From NCBI RefSeq assembly GCF_012933465.1, contig NZ_JABBND010000001.1, positions 992,001-1,056,000 of the forward strand: DNA of 64,000 nt, read 5' to 3'. The DNA comes from Actinomycetospora sp. TBRC 11914 (GTDB lineage: Bacteria; Actinomycetota; Actinomycetes; Mycobacteriales; Pseudonocardiaceae). The translations under genes and the position numbers were made by a program. Positions 35,825 to 47,264 of the stretch are shown here, one piece after another; the first letter of the stretch is position 1; each line of letters opens with the position of its first letter. The notes under the pieces are model-generated. The model did no database searches, had not been told where the DNA came from, and was given only the letters and a program-made list of their open reading frames with translations.

Positions 35825-36732
35825 GGGTCGGTCCTCGCCCGGGAGGTCCCCCAGTGCCAGGCGGCGGCGACGGCGACGGCGTCGAGCGACGCCGCGACCT
35901 CGTGCACCCGGACGCCCCAGGCCCCGGAGTTCGCCGCGAGCGCCGTGACCGCCGCGGTGGCGTGCTCACGGCCGTCGGGACGGCGCGGCGTCCCCTCGTC
36001 GTCGGCGAGCAGCGCCCCCAGGAACCGCTTGCGGGACGCGCCGATGAGCACCGGGAAGCCGAGCGAGGCGAAGACGTCGATCTTGCGGAGCAGCTGCCAG
36101 TTGTGGGCGGCGGTCTTGGCGAACCCCAGCCCCGGGTCGAGCACGAGCAGCCCCGGGTCGACCCCGGCGAGCACCGCCCGGTCGACCTGCTCGACGAGCT
36201 CGGCCCGCACCTCCCCGACGACGTCCTCGTAGCTCGCCAGCTGCGCCATGTGCCGGGACGGACCCCGCCAGTGCATCAGCACCCAGCCGACCCCGGCCTC
36301 CGCGACCACCCGCGCCATGAGCGGGTCGGCGAGGCCGCCGGACACGTCGTTGACCAGCTCCGCGCCCGCCTCGATCGCGGACGCCGCGACCTCCGCGCGG
36401 GTGGTGTCGACGCTGACCCGGACCCCGGCGGAGACCAGGTCGGACACCACCGGGACCACCCGCGCCGCCTCGGTCGCGGCGTCGACCCGCCCGGCTCCGG
36501 GACGGGTGGACTCGCCGCCGACGTCGACGTAGGTGGCTCCGCGCACCGACATCGCCACGCCGTGGGCGACGGCGTCGTCGCGGTCGAGCCAGCGGCCGCC
36601 GTCGGAGAACGAGTCCGGGGTGACGTTGAGGACGCCCATCACCAGGCAGTGGTCGGGGCGCGGCAGCCGCCGGCGGGCGGCCGGTCCCGGCCCGGGGGAC
36701 CCGGAGGCGGGCGGCTCGGGGGCGGACACCAC
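35821..36732 (-). CDS. folP: Dihydropteroate synthase
   Basis: FolP joins p-aminobenzoate to the pterin pyrophosphate and is the sulfonamide target. The 303-residue TIM barrel shows the two signatures [18 protein letters not shown] and [13 protein letters not shown], then [39 protein letters not shown] and the GASRKRFLG pterin/phosphate site. Tandem GTGs (36732, 36729) are possible starts, 2-5 bases after folE. The N-terminal 30 residues are Pro/Gly-rich and unconserved. Confidence 0.96.
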   Translation of the reverse strand: MVSAPEPPASGSPGPGPAARRRLPRPDHCLVMGVLNVTPDSFSDGGRWLDRDDAVAHGVAMSVRGATYVDVGGESTRPGAGRVDAATEAARVVPVVSDLVSAGVRVSVDTTRAEVAASAIEAGAELVNDVSGGLADPLMARVVAEAGVGWVLMHWRGPSRHMAQLASYEDVVGEVRAELVEQVDRAVLAGVDPGLLVLDPGLGFAKTAAHNWQLLRKIDVFASLGFPVLIGASRKRFLGALLADDEGTPRRPDGREHATAAVTALAANSGAWGVRVHEVAASLDAVAVAAAWHWGTSRARTDP

Positions 36733-36734
36733 GC

Positions 36735-37376
36735 TCAGCCGCCCCGGATGAGCCCGAGGGCCTCGGCGCGGGTGCTCGCCGACGACTTGAGGATGCCGCG
36801 CACCGCCGACGTCGTCGTCCGCGAGCCGGGCTTGCGCACGCCGCGGGCCGACATGCACTGGTGCTCGGCGTCGATCACGACGATCACGCCGCGGGCGTCG
36901 AGCGCCCGGTCGAGCGCGTCGGCGACCTGGGTGGTCAGACGCTCCTGCACCTGCGGGCGCCGGGCGTACAGGTCGACGAGCCGGGCGAGCTTCGACAGCC
37001 CCGTCACCCGACCGTCCGGCCCGGGGAGGTACGCCACGTGCGCCACCCCGTGGAAGGGCAGCAGGTGGTGCTCGCACATCGAGAACATCGGGATGTCCCG
37101 GACGAGCACGAGCTCGTCGTGATTCTCCGAGAACGTGCGCTGGAGCACCTCGTCCGGGTCGGCGCCCAGGCCCGCGAACAGCTCGCGGTAGGCCCGGGCG
37201 ACGCGGGCCGGCGTGTCGTGCAACCCCTCGCGGTCCGGGTCCTCCCCGATGCCGATGAGAATCTCGCGCACGGCGGCCTCGATGCGCGGGGCATCGAAGT
37301 TCGGCACGGTGCCCGCATCGGGTTCGTGCCCGTTGTGCCGGTCCGCGGGCACGACCATGTCCTCGCTGGTCGTCAC
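36735..37376 (-). CDS. folE: GTP cyclohydrolase I
   Basis: FolE converts GTP to dihydroneopterin triphosphate, opening folate synthesis. The 213-residue protein has the zinc cysteine and histidines in [20 protein letters not shown] and the second cysteine in [17 protein letters not shown], with [20 protein letters not shown] between. The N-terminal tail is acidic and variable. GTG at 37376 is used; an ATG at 37358 is also possible. It is separated from ftsH by 85 bases with a hairpin, so fol genes likely have their own promoter in or after ftsH. Confidence 0.96.
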   Translation of the reverse strand: MTTSEDMVVPADRHNGHEPDAGTVPNFDAPRIEAAVREILIGIGEDPDREGLHDTPARVARAYRELFAGLGADPDEVLQRTFSENHDELVLVRDIPMFSMCEHHLLPFHGVAHVAYLPGPDGRVTGLSKLARLVDLYARRPQVQERLTTQVADALDRALDARGVIVVIDAEHQCMSARGVRKPGSRTTTSAVRGILKSSASTRAEALGLIRGG

Positions 37377-37422
37377 GTCTGGATCACCCCGGTGCTCTGC
37401 TGCGGGAACGGGGCTGGACCGC

Positions 37423-37457
37423 CGGCGGCCACGGGCCTCCGGGGAGGGTGGCCGCCG
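37423..37457. terminator. Hairpin between ftsH and folE
   Basis: CGGCGGCCAC pairs perfectly with GTGGCCGCCG around a 15-base loop, directly after the ftsH stop on the - strand and before folE. No U-tract. It could terminate or attenuate the ftsH transcript or mark a processing site. Confidence 0.6.
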
Positions 37458-37461
37458 TTGG

Positions 37462-40047
<2,586 letters not shown>

Positions 40048-40200
40048 GCGGTGGCGGCCGGTCCGGCCTCGACCCTCCCCGGGTTTGCTGCTGCCGTCTC
40101 AACTCCCGGACCGGGGCCCGCCACGCCGGCGCCGTCGACGACGACGTCCGCGCGGTGCCTGCCCGCCCGGGCTGCTTTCCAGGGAAGCCCTGATCTGCTC

Positions 40201-40206
40201 AATGTA
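40201..40206 (-). promoter_or_regulatory. Candidate -10 box of ftsH
   Basis: TACATT on the - strand about 155 bases upstream of the ftsH ATG, the best TANNNT hexamer in the otherwise GC-only 274-base gap between the DUF853 gene and ftsH. No clear -35 was found. The gap (40048-40321) holds no gene; it contains several GC-rich inverted repeats. Confidence 0.35.
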
Positions 40207-40321
40207 CCCCGCAGGTCCGACACCCGGCCGCCCGCGGCGGGCGCGCCGGGCCCGCCGCGCCGTCCGCCCGCGGCGAACGGGCGCGGGCCGGCGCGGACCG
40301 GCACCACCGTTCGCCGACGGC

Positions 40322-41887
40322 TCAGCGGCGACGGCGGGCGGTGCCGAACATCCCGCGGGTGATCTCCTGCGTCGCCTCGCGGGCCACCGTCCGGACGATC
40401 TGCTTGAACAGCGAGCTCTGCATCGCCTTCTCGAACATGCCCGGGCCCTCGTCCTGCTCCGGCGGCGGGGCCTGGGGCGGGGCGGGCTGGGGCGGCTGGT
40501 CGGCGGGCACCGGCTCGGCGGGGGTCTCCGGCGCCTGGTTCGCGCCGGTGCGCGCAGCGAGCCGTTCGTAGGCCGACTCGCGGTCGATCGTCTCGCCGTA
40601 CCGGGCCCACAGCGGCGAGGCCTTCGCCGACTCCGTCACCGCCTGCTCGCCGATCGCGCCCATGAGCGAGCGGGGCGCCCGCAGCCGGGTCCAGGCGACC
40701 GGGGTCGGCGCGCCGCGCTCGGAGAGCACGGTGACGATCGCCTCGCCGATGCCGAGCGACGTCAGCGCCGTCTCGATGTCGTAGACCTTCGACTTCGGGT
40801 AGGTCCGCGCGGTCCGCGTCAGGGCCTTCTGGTCGTCGGGGGTGAAGGCGCGCAGCGCGTGCTGCACCCGGGCGCCGAGCTGGGAGAGCACGTCGTTGGG
40901 GATGTCGGTCGGCAGCTGCGTGCAGAAGAAGACGCCGACGCCCTTGGAGCGGATGAGCTTCACCGTCTGCTCGATGCGCTCCAGGAACGCCTTGGACGCG
41001 TCGGCGAAGAGCAGGTGCGCCTCGTCGAAGAAGAAGACGAGCTTGGGCTTGTCGATGTCGCCGGCCTCGGGGAGGTCCTCGAAGAGCTCGGCGAGCAGCC
41101 ACATGAGGAACGTCGAGAACAGCGTCGGGTCGGCCTGCTGGTCGGCGAGCTCCAGGAGCGTGACGACGCCCTTGCCCTCCTCGACGGTGAGCAGGTCGGC
41201 CGGGTCGAACTCCGGCTCGCCGAAGAACTCGTCGCCGCCGCGCGCCTCGAGGTTCACCAGTGCGCGCAGGATGACGCCCGCCGTCGCCGTCGAGACCCCG
41301 CCGATCCCCTTGAGCTCCGCCTTGCCCTCGTCGGAGAGCAGGTGCTGGATCACCGAGCGGAGGTCCTTGGTGTCCAGGAGGGCGAGGCCCTGCTGGTCGG
41401 CCCAGTGGAAGATCAGTCCGAGGGTGGACTCCTGGGTGGCGTTGAGGCCCAGGACCTTCGACAGCAGGATCGGACCGAACGCGGTGATCGTCGCCCGCAC
41501 CGGGACGCCGATCCCCTTCGCCCCGAGGGAGAGGAAGCGGACCGGGAACGCCGTCGGCGCCCAGTCGTCACCGGTCTCCTGGGCGCGCTTCGTGGTCCGG
41601 TCGCTCGTCTCCCCGGGCCGGGCGAGCCCGGACAGGTCGCCCTTGACGTCGGCCAGCAGCACCGGGACGCCCGCCGCCGAGCACTGCTCGGCCAGGTTCT
41701 GCAGCGTCTTGGTCTTGCCGGTGCCGGTGGCGCCCGCGACGAGGCCGTGGCGGTTCAGGGTCGCGAAGGGGATCCGGACGCGGGCCGACGCGTCGGCCGC
41801 GTCGTCGACGACGACCGCGCCGAGCTCGAGCGCGGCCCCCTCGGTGGCGTACCCGGCGGCGATCTCGGCGGCAGCGTTCTCGCTCAC
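40322..41887 (-). CDS. HerA/DUF853-type ATPase
   Basis: A 521-residue cytoplasmic P-loop ATPase of the HerA/FtsK superfamily, DUF853 branch (E. coli YjgR-like). Walker A GATGTGKT is at 52-59, Walker B is LVFFFDEAHLLF, and VGVFFCTQLPTDIPNDVLSQ carries the sensor region. A Pro/Gln-rich linker (about 445-480) precedes a basic C-terminal helix (FKQIVRTVAREATQEITRGM). Enzymes of this group may translocate DNA, but the family's function is unproven. GTG start at 41887. It is transcribed toward ftsH, separated from it by 274 bases. Confidence 0.85.
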   Translation of the reverse strand: MSENAAAEIAAGYATEGAALELGAVVVDDAADASARVRIPFATLNRHGLVAGATGTGKTKTLQNLAEQCSAAGVPVLLADVKGDLSGLARPGETSDRTTKRAQETGDDWAPTAFPVRFLSLGAKGIGVPVRATITAFGPILLSKVLGLNATQESTLGLIFHWADQQGLALLDTKDLRSVIQHLLSDEGKAELKGIGGVSTATAGVILRALVNLEARGGDEFFGEPEFDPADLLTVEEGKGVVTLLELADQQADPTLFSTFLMWLLAELFEDLPEAGDIDKPKLVFFFDEAHLLFADASKAFLERIEQTVKLIRSKGVGVFFCTQLPTDIPNDVLSQLGARVQHALRAFTPDDQKALTRTARTYPKSKVYDIETALTSLGIGEAIVTVLSERGAPTPVAWTRLRAPRSLMGAIGEQAVTESAKASPLWARYGETIDRESAYERLAARTGANQAPETPAEPVPADQPPQPAPPQAPPPEQDEGPGMFEKAMQSSLFKQIVRTVAREATQEITRGMFGTARRRR

Positions 41888-41968
41888 GGGGCGGGAGACT
41901 AGCGGGTCGGGCGCGACCGGTCTGCGGTGTCGCGGGGCCGGGGTGTCGGCGCCCTCCGGCGTCGTCGA

Positions 41969-42024
41969 CGAGGGGGACACGGCGCATCCCGGACCGGCCC
42001 CGCGGCTGCCCCCCGTGCCCCTCG
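41969..42024 (-). repeat. 56-bp inverted-end element, copy 4
   Basis: + strand begins CGAGGGGGACACGGCGCATC and ends GTGCCCCTCG; read on the - strand it starts CGAGGGGCACGG like copies 1 and 2. Exactly 56 bases. Inside, GGCAGCCGCGGGGCCGG and GGGATGCG are shared with copy 5. Confidence 0.7.
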
Positions 42025-42062
42025 CCCGGGCGGCCCTCCCGACGCCCGAGCCGTCCGCGGGA

Positions 42063-42118
42063 TCAGGAGCACACCACGCATCCCGGGCCGCCCCCGCGGC
42101 TGCCCCACCTGCCCCTCG
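42063..42118 (-). repeat. 56-bp inverted-end element, copy 5
   Basis: - strand: CGAGGGGCAGGTGGGGCAGC at the start, GGGATGCGTGGTGTGCTCC near the end, 56 bases. Tandem with copy 4. The right end has changed from CCCCTCG to CTCCTGA. Confidence 0.65.
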
Positions 42119-42212
42119 ACGGGGCGCCCACAAGATCAGGGAGTCACGGCACGGCGGACGGAGATCCGTTCGGCGCGCACCGGCTCCCTCGCCGTCGTCG
42201 ACCCGGCCCCGG

Positions 42213-42239
42213 ATGTCAGCGGTGGCCCACCGCTGACAT
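42213..42239. terminator. Perfect 27-base palindrome
   Basis: ATGTCAGCGGTGG and CCACCGCTGACAT are exact reverse complements around a single C, 13 bases after the stop of the DUF5666-like gene, where the efflux operon should end. GTCAGCGGTG is also the left end of the 50-bp element family, so this may be two such ends joined head to head. Confidence 0.75.
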
Positions 42240-42252
42240 TCCGCGCCCGGAC

Positions 42253-42900
42253 CTACCGCGCCGGCAGGTCCACCCGCGTCGCGAGCGTCTCGCCGCGCTG
42301 GTCCCGCTCGCCGGTGATGGTCACCTGGGTCCCGACGACGAGTGCCGCGTTCCCGTTCGCGGCCGGCGTGGCCACCACCGTGCCCGGGGTCGTCTGCAGA
42401 GCGGTCTGCGTGCCGTCCGCTGCCCGCACGGTGACCACGGGCGAGCCGCCGGGCGGGGTGTCGACGGACTGGATGACGCCGATGGTGGGCGGCACGGAGC
42501 CGGGACCGGTCGCCGGGGCGGTCGCACGCCCGATCAGCAGACCGGCACCCAGGAACACGATCGCGCCGAGCACGAACAGCAGGATCCGGGTGGACCGGGC
42601 CATGCCGGGCCGGTTCAGGCGCTCGCGGACGTCCGTGTCGTCCATGGGGCGGTCGAGCACCTCGGCGGAGGTGGGCGGCGGGCCCGACGCCCGAGTGGGG
42701 TCCTCGTCCCACCCCCGGGCGGGGCCGCCGCCGCTGCCGACGGTGTCAGGGCCGAACGCGGGCTGCGGGCTGGGCCGCCGGATCGGGCCGGTGTCGGAGG
42801 AGTCCTCCCGCCCGGAGCCCGCGTGCCCGTCCGACCACGACGTCCGTGTGGTCTCGGCGGTGGACGTCGATTCGGTCCGGGCCTCGTCCTCGTCCGCCAT
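42253..42900 (-). CDS. Membrane-anchored DUF5666-like protein
   Basis: A 215-residue protein with a long acidic, Pro/Ser-rich cytoplasmic N-terminus (about 1-100), one membrane helix (about 104-127, STRILLFVLGAIVFLGAGLL) and a small outer beta-barrel-like domain (about 138-214, with GVIQSVDTPPGGSPVVTVRA and VGTQVTITGERDQRGETLAT) like DUF5666/OB-type domains. The ATG at 42900 is chosen over the GTG three bases earlier because AGGAGG then has ideal spacing. It is the last gene of the ABC exporter operon, 30 bases after the permease, so it may assist export. Confidence 0.7.
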   Translation of the reverse strand: MADEDEARTESTSTAETTRTSWSDGHAGSGREDSSDTGPIRRPSPQPAFGPDTVGSGGGPARGWDEDPTRASGPPPTSAEVLDRPMDDTDVRERLNRPGMARSTRILLFVLGAIVFLGAGLLIGRATAPATGPGSVPPTIGVIQSVDTPPGGSPVVTVRAADGTQTALQTTPGTVVATPAANGNAALVVGTQVTITGERDQRGETLATRVDLPAR

Positions 42901-42930
42901 CACGATTCCTCCTGGTGTGGGGCTGCGGGG

Positions 42931-44154
42931 CTATTCACGGCGCAGTGCCTCGATGGGGCGGAGCCGCGACGCGCGGCGCGCGGGATATCCGCCGAAGAAC
43001 ACGCCGATGCCGATCGAGACGACGACGGCGATGACGACGGCCGTGGGCACGATGATCGCGCGGAAACCGCCGGGCAACGGAATCCACGTGAGCGCGATCC
43101 CGATGCCGACCCCGATCAGCCCGGCGAGCGCGGACAGGATGACCGACTCGATCAGGAACTGCGCCAGGATCGCCGACGGGGGCGCGCCGAGGGCCTTGCG
43201 GATCCCGATCTCGCGGGTCCGCTCGGTGACCGAGACCAGCATGATGTTGGTGATCCCGATGCCGCCGACCAGCAGCGAGATCCCGGCGATCCCGGCCAGC
43301 AGGAGCGACAGCGTCGACAGGGTCGAGTTCAGGACCTGGGCGATCTGCGCCGAGCTGATCAGCTGGTAGTCGCGGTCGTTGGGGTCGGTGATGTTGTGGC
43401 GCCGGTCGAGGATCGAGTAGATCTCGGATTCGGCAGCGGTCTGCACCGCCGAGGAGCGGGCGCCCACGTCGATCTGGTTGAGGTTGCCGTAGCCGGTCAA
43501 TGTGCTCTGCACCGTCGAGATCGGGGCGAGCACGTTGGAATCGGCGTTGGAGAACCCGCCGCCCTGCCCCTTGCTCTGGAGCACCCCGACGACCTGGAAC
43601 GGGGAGTCGTTGATCAGCACCGTCCGCCCGACCGGATCGACCCCCGCGCCGAAGACGTCACTGGCGACGGTGCTGCCCAGCACCGCCACCGGACGCCCGT
43701 CGTCGACCTCGGCCTGGGTGTATGCCCGGCCGGACGCCACCGTGCTGTTGGAGCTGGGGAAGTACTCCGGGGTGCTGCCGATGACGGTGTCGGTCTCGGA
43801 GTTCGCCCCCGAGGTCACCGTCGCCGACGACTGCACCACGGGGGCGACGTAGGCCACGTCCGGCGCGCCCTGCGGGTCGGCCAGCGCCGTCGCGTCCGCG
43901 GAGGTCAGCGGCCGCGACGAGGCGCCCGCAGCGGCTCCCGCCGTCCCCGAGGGGGCGCGGGCGGCCACGGTCACGCTGCTCGCGCCGAGGCCGGTGATCT
44001 GGTTGGAGATGTACTGCGAGGCACCGTTGCCCAGGGCGGTCAGGATGATCACCGCGGTGATGCCGATGATGATCCCCAGCATCGTCAGCAACGAGCGCAG
44101 CCGGTTGGCCAGCAGCGCGCGCACCGCGAAGCGCAGGATCTCCAGGCTGCTCAC
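42931..44154 (-). CDS. MacB-type ABC transporter permease
   Basis: A 407-residue FtsX-like permease with one N-terminal helix (about 18-42), a large extracytoplasmic MacB periplasmic-core-like domain (about 45-280) and three C-terminal helices (about 285-310, 335-365, 370-395). The family end motif PARRASRLRPIEALRRE is present. MacB-type exporters act by mechanotransmission to move peptides or drugs from the outer leaflet or outside space. GTG overlaps the ATPase stop (GTGA). Together with the ATPase and the adaptor gene it forms a complete tripartite-type set, which in a Gram-positive lacks the outer channel. Confidence 0.92.
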   Translation of the reverse strand: MSSLEILRFAVRALLANRLRSLLTMLGIIIGITAVIILTALGNGASQYISNQITGLGASSVTVAARAPSGTAGAAAGASSRPLTSADATALADPQGAPDVAYVAPVVQSSATVTSGANSETDTVIGSTPEYFPSSNSTVASGRAYTQAEVDDGRPVAVLGSTVASDVFGAGVDPVGRTVLINDSPFQVVGVLQSKGQGGGFSNADSNVLAPISTVQSTLTGYGNLNQIDVGARSSAVQTAAESEIYSILDRRHNITDPNDRDYQLISSAQIAQVLNSTLSTLSLLLAGIAGISLLVGGIGITNIMLVSVTERTREIGIRKALGAPPSAILAQFLIESVILSALAGLIGVGIGIALTWIPLPGGFRAIIVPTAVVIAVVVSIGIGVFFGGYPARRASRLRPIEALRRE

Positions 44155-44876
44155 GAACGCACCCCATTGCGTTCCGAGAGCCGGCCGTCGGAGACGACGA
44201 CCACGCGGTCGGCGCGCTCGGCGACCTCGTCGTCGTGCGTGATGAGCACGATCGTGCGGCCGGTGGAGTGCAGCCCGTCGAACAGGTTCAGCACGTCCGC
44301 GGTGGACTCGGTGTCGAGGTTGCCGGTCGGCTCGTCGGCCAGCAGCAGCGCCGGGCTCGTCACCAGGGCCCGGGCCACCGCGACGCGCTGCTGTTGACCA
44401 CCGGAGAGCTGGTTGGGTCGGTGATCGGACCGCCCCGCCAGCCCGACGAGATCCAGCGCGGCCTCGGTGCGCTGGCGACGGTCGCGACGGGAGACGCCCG
44501 CGTAGACCATCGGCAGCTCGACGTTCGCGAACGCCGTCGTCCGCGGGATCAGGTTGAAGGACTGGAAGATGAAGCCGATCTGCCGGTTGCGCAGCACTGA
44601 CTGCTGCTGTTCGTCGAGGTCGGCGACGTCGAGCCCGTCGAGCAGGTAGCGGCCCGAGGTCGGCGCGTCGAGGCAGCCCAGGATGTTGAGCAGCGTCGAC
44701 TTCCCCGACCCCGACTGCCCGACGACCGCGACGTACTCGCCACGCCGCACGACCAGGTTGACCTCGCGCAGCGCGTGCACCGCGGTGTCGCCCTCGCCGT
44801 AGACCTTCGACATCGCGCGGACGTCGAGGACCGGGACGTCGGCCTCGTCGGGCCGTCTCGGGATGGTGCGGGTCAT
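44151..44876 (-). CDS. ABC transporter ATP-binding protein, MacB/LolD type
   Basis: A 241-residue ATPase with Walker A GQSGSGKST, Q-loop FQSFNLIP, signature LSGGQQQR, Walker B ALLLADEPTG and the H-loop VLITHD. GNLDTES after Walker B is typical of the MacB/LolD/FtsE subgroup. It powers the adjacent FtsX-like permease. ATG at 44876, 16 bases after the adaptor gene stop. Confidence 0.94.
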   Translation of the reverse strand: MTRTIPRRPDEADVPVLDVRAMSKVYGEGDTAVHALREVNLVVRRGEYVAVVGQSGSGKSTLLNILGCLDAPTSGRYLLDGLDVADLDEQQQSVLRNRQIGFIFQSFNLIPRTTAFANVELPMVYAGVSRRDRRQRTEAALDLVGLAGRSDHRPNQLSGGQQQRVAVARALVTSPALLLADEPTGNLDTESTADVLNLFDGLHSTGRTIVLITHDDEVAERADRVVVVSDGRLSERNGVRS

Positions 44877-44892
44877 CGCCGGATGCTCGTCG

Positions 44893-46587
44893 TCACCGGG
44901 CGCCGCCGCCGGGACCACCGCCGCCGCCGGGAGCACCGCCGCCGGGACCACCGCGGGGCGTGCTGGTCGCGGCCGCCTCGGGCAGCGCCACGAGGTCACC
45001 GACCTGGAGCCCGGAGGTCACCTGGGTGACGGTGTCCGACGCCAGCCCGGTCCCGATCGTGCGCTGCACCGTGGATCCGTCGGGCTGCAGCACCTGCACC
45101 GTGGCCTGCCCCGAGTCCGCCCCGCCGATCGGCGTCACCGCCGCCGAGGGCAGGAACGTCACATTGGTGGCCTGCCGGGTGGTGATCGAGACGCTCGCCG
45201 ACATCCCCGGCCGCATCCCCGCCGGCGGCGTCGGCATCAGCACCGTCGTCCCGTACTGCACCGTCGACTGCGAGCCGGGCAGCAGGTTGATCGCGGTCAC
45301 CGAGCCGGGGATCTTCTGGCCGGCGAGCGCGTTGACCGAGACCGCCACCGGCTGCCCGTTCGCGACCTTCCCGACGTCGAGCTCGGGGACCTGGGCGAGC
45401 ACCTGCATCGCCTGCAGGTTCGCGATCGTCATGACGGCCGGCGCCGTCTGCTGGGTCGTGCTGCTGGAGCTGCTCGTGGTGCTCGAGGACGAGCTGCTCG
45501 ACCCGCTGCTCGACGACGTCGAGCTGCCCGTCGTGGTCGACTGACCGGAACTGGCCCCGCTCGAGATCGAGGAGCCGTCGGGCAGGCGCCCGCCGGCCGG
45601 GTTCCCGGTCGCCGTCGAGCTCACGACGACGCCGTTCGAGCTGACGAGCTGCCCGACCACGCCGTCCAGGCTCACCACCGTGCCGTCCTCGGGCGCGACG
45701 AGGTCGAGGTTCTGCAGGTTCTGCTCGGCGTTGATCACGTTCGCCTTGGCCGTGTCCAGGTTCGCCAGCGCGGTCCGGATGTTCGCCTCACCCGGGTCCG
45801 ACGACGTCTGCTGTGTCGTGCTCGACGTCGACGTCCCGGACGTACCCGTGGTGCTCGTGGCGGTGGACGTGCCCGTGCTCGTGGTGCTGGAGGTGCCTCC
45901 GCTGGTCTGCTCGGAGTCCGGCCGGACATCCTCCACGCCCGAGCCCGGCCTCGTGAAGTAGCCGCCGAGAACCAGACCGTGCCCAGGCGGCTGTACCCCC
46001 GCGTTGGTGCTCGTACCCGAGGTCGACGTGCCGGTCGTGCTCGTACCGGTCGTGCTCGTACCGGTCGTGCTCGTACCGGTCGTGCTCGTACCGGCTGTCG
46101 CCGCGGTGCTCATACCGGCCGTAGCGGCGGTGCTCATACCTGCCGTAGCAGCCGTACTCGTACCGGCCGTCGTCGTACCGCTGGTCGTCGACTGCGGGTG
46201 GTCCCGCTGGTAGTACGCGTCCTTCAGGGCCTGCTCATCGGCCCGGACCTGGGACCGGAGGGCCTTGAGGTTCGCCTGGGCGTAGGCCCCGTCGAGCGTG
46301 GCCACCGTCTGGCCCTGGGTGACGTGGTCGCCCAGCTTCACCCGGACCTCGGCGATGCGCCCGGTCGTGGAGAAGTTCAGCGTGGCGCTGGTCCCGGTGG
46401 TCACCGTGCCGGCCGCGGTCACCGTCTCCGCGACAGTTCCCCGACCGACGGTCGTGGTCCGCAGGGACGAGTTCGCGTTCGACGCGTGGCGCGTCAGGGC
46501 GTACGTCGTTCCGCCGGCCACGAGCAGCAGGACGAGGACGATCGCACCGTTCACGAAGAGGAGTCGTCTCGACCCACCAGCCGGCAT
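44893..46587 (-). CDS. HlyD/MacA-type adaptor with Ser/Thr/Gly repeat insertion
   Basis: A 564-residue membrane-fusion-type protein. Residues about 10-32 are a membrane anchor; 45-130 hold the first lipoyl half (GTVTTGTSATLNFSTTGRIA ... VKLGDHVTQGQTVATLDG). The hairpin that normally follows is replaced or enlarged by low-complexity sequence: TSTTG five-residue repeats and MSTAATAG repeats (about 140-185), then more Ser/Thr runs. The second lipoyl half (NLDLVAPEDGTVVSLDGVVG), a second Ser run, then beta-barrel and membrane-proximal domains follow, and a Gly/Pro tail. It starts the exporter operon. A -10-like TATTCT six bases before the ATG suggests a leaderless message. Confidence 0.82.
   Translation of the reverse strand: MPAGGSRRLLFVNGAIVLVLLLVAGGTTYALTRHASNANSSLRTTTVGRGTVAETVTAAGTVTTGTSATLNFSTTGRIAEVRVKLGDHVTQGQTVATLDGAYAQANLKALRSQVRADEQALKDAYYQRDHPQSTTSGTTTAGTSTAATAGMSTAATAGMSTAATAGTSTTGTSTTGTSTTGTSTTGTSTSGTSTNAGVQPPGHGLVLGGYFTRPGSGVEDVRPDSEQTSGGTSSTTSTGTSTATSTTGTSGTSTSSTTQQTSSDPGEANIRTALANLDTAKANVINAEQNLQNLDLVAPEDGTVVSLDGVVGQLVSSNGVVVSSTATGNPAGGRLPDGSSISSGASSGQSTTTGSSTSSSSGSSSSSSSTTSSSSSTTQQTAPAVMTIANLQAMQVLAQVPELDVGKVANGQPVAVSVNALAGQKIPGSVTAINLLPGSQSTVQYGTTVLMPTPPAGMRPGMSASVSITTRQATNVTFLPSAAVTPIGGADSGQATVQVLQPDGSTVQRTIGTGLASDTVTQVTSGLQVGDLVALPEAAATSTPRGGPGGGAPGGGGGPGGGAR
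46034..46165. repeat. Coding minisatellite in the adaptor gene
   Basis: Four perfect copies of the 15-base unit GTCGTGCTCGTACCG (46034-46093) are followed by three imperfect 24-base units (46094-46165) of related sequence. All keep the reading frame (5- and 8-residue protein repeats TSTTG and MSTAATAG). Perfect identity of the 15-base units points to recent expansion by slippage. Confidence 0.9.
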
Positions 46588-46593
46588 GCGCGG

Positions 46594-46599
46594 AGAATA
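46594..46599 (-). promoter_or_regulatory. Candidate -10 of the exporter operon
   Basis: TATTCT on the - strand, six bases before the adaptor ATG, inside the only AT-rich stretch nearby (46593-46625). No ribosome site is present, consistent with a leaderless transcript. Confidence 0.45.
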
Positions 46600-46679
46600 T
46601 TGCTTCTTATGTCTGTGAATGAGGCGGGGTGCTCTTCAAGCGGTAGCCGACTCCCGCGTCTGTTTCGCCCAGATGACGG

Positions 46680-47234
46680 TCAGGCGTACACCGATGGGTC
46701 CAGCGTCCCGATGTAGGGCAGATCCCGGTAGCGCTCGGCGTAGTCGAGCCCGAACCCGACGACGAACTCGTTCGGGATGTCGAATCCCACGTACGCGACG
46801 TCGACGTCGAGCTTGGCCGCCTCGGGCTTGCGCAGCAGCGTGACCACCTGCAGCGACGCCGGCCCGCGCGACTCCAGGTTCTTCCGCAGCCAGGACAGCG
46901 TCAGCCCGGAGTCGATGATGTCCTCGACGATCAGGACGTGCCGGTTCGAGATGTCCCGGTCGAGGTCCTTGAGGATCCGCACGACCCCCGAGGAGGACGT
47001 GGCCGACCCGTACGAGCTGATCGCCATGAACTCGAGCTGCGTCGGCAGCGGCAGCCGGCGCGCGAGGTCGGTCATGAACATGACCGCGCCCTTGAGCACG
47101 CCGACCAGGAGCAGGTCCGGCTCGCCCGGCCCCGGCTCGCCGTAGTCGGCGGCGATGCCGTCCGCCAGCTCCGCGATCTTGTCCTGGATCTCGTCGGAGG
47201 TGATCAGCACGGACGCGATGTCGCCGTCGTACAC
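46680..47234 (-). CDS. hpt: Hypoxanthine phosphoribosyltransferase
   Basis: Hpt salvages hypoxanthine (and guanine) with PRPP to IMP/GMP. The 184-residue protein shows [40 protein letters not shown] and the PRPP loop [18 protein letters not shown] (about 99-116), then the purine-contacting [23 protein letters not shown] start with GAAGGAG upstream. It is 30 bases after tilS; in many bacteria tilS-hpt-ftsH are adjacent, but here a 6-kb insert separates hpt from ftsH. Confidence 0.97.
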   Translation of the reverse strand: MYDGDIASVLITSDEIQDKIAELADGIAADYGEPGPGEPDLLLVGVLKGAVMFMTDLARRLPLPTQLEFMAISSYGSATSSSGVVRILKDLDRDISNRHVLIVEDIIDSGLTLSWLRKNLESRGPASLQVVTLLRKPEAAKLDVDVAYVGFDIPNEFVVGFGLDYAERYRDLPYIGTLDPSVYA

Positions 47235-47264
47235 CTTGCGCGGACTCCTTCGTCGGCTCGGCGG

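Larger units (their letters stand above)
41888..42252. other. Repeat-filled intergenic region
   Basis: About 365 bases without a gene between the DUF5666-like and DUF853 genes. It holds two 56-bp elements (41969 and 42063) in the same orientation, 38 bases apart, and a perfect 27-base palindrome (42213-42239). Composition is extremely C-rich on the + strand. Confidence 0.6.

Noticed and set aside
46034-46165. Possible CRISPR-like array
   Set aside because: The units are 15 and 24 bases with no unique spacers, keep the reading frame and lie inside the adaptor gene; it is a coding minisatellite.
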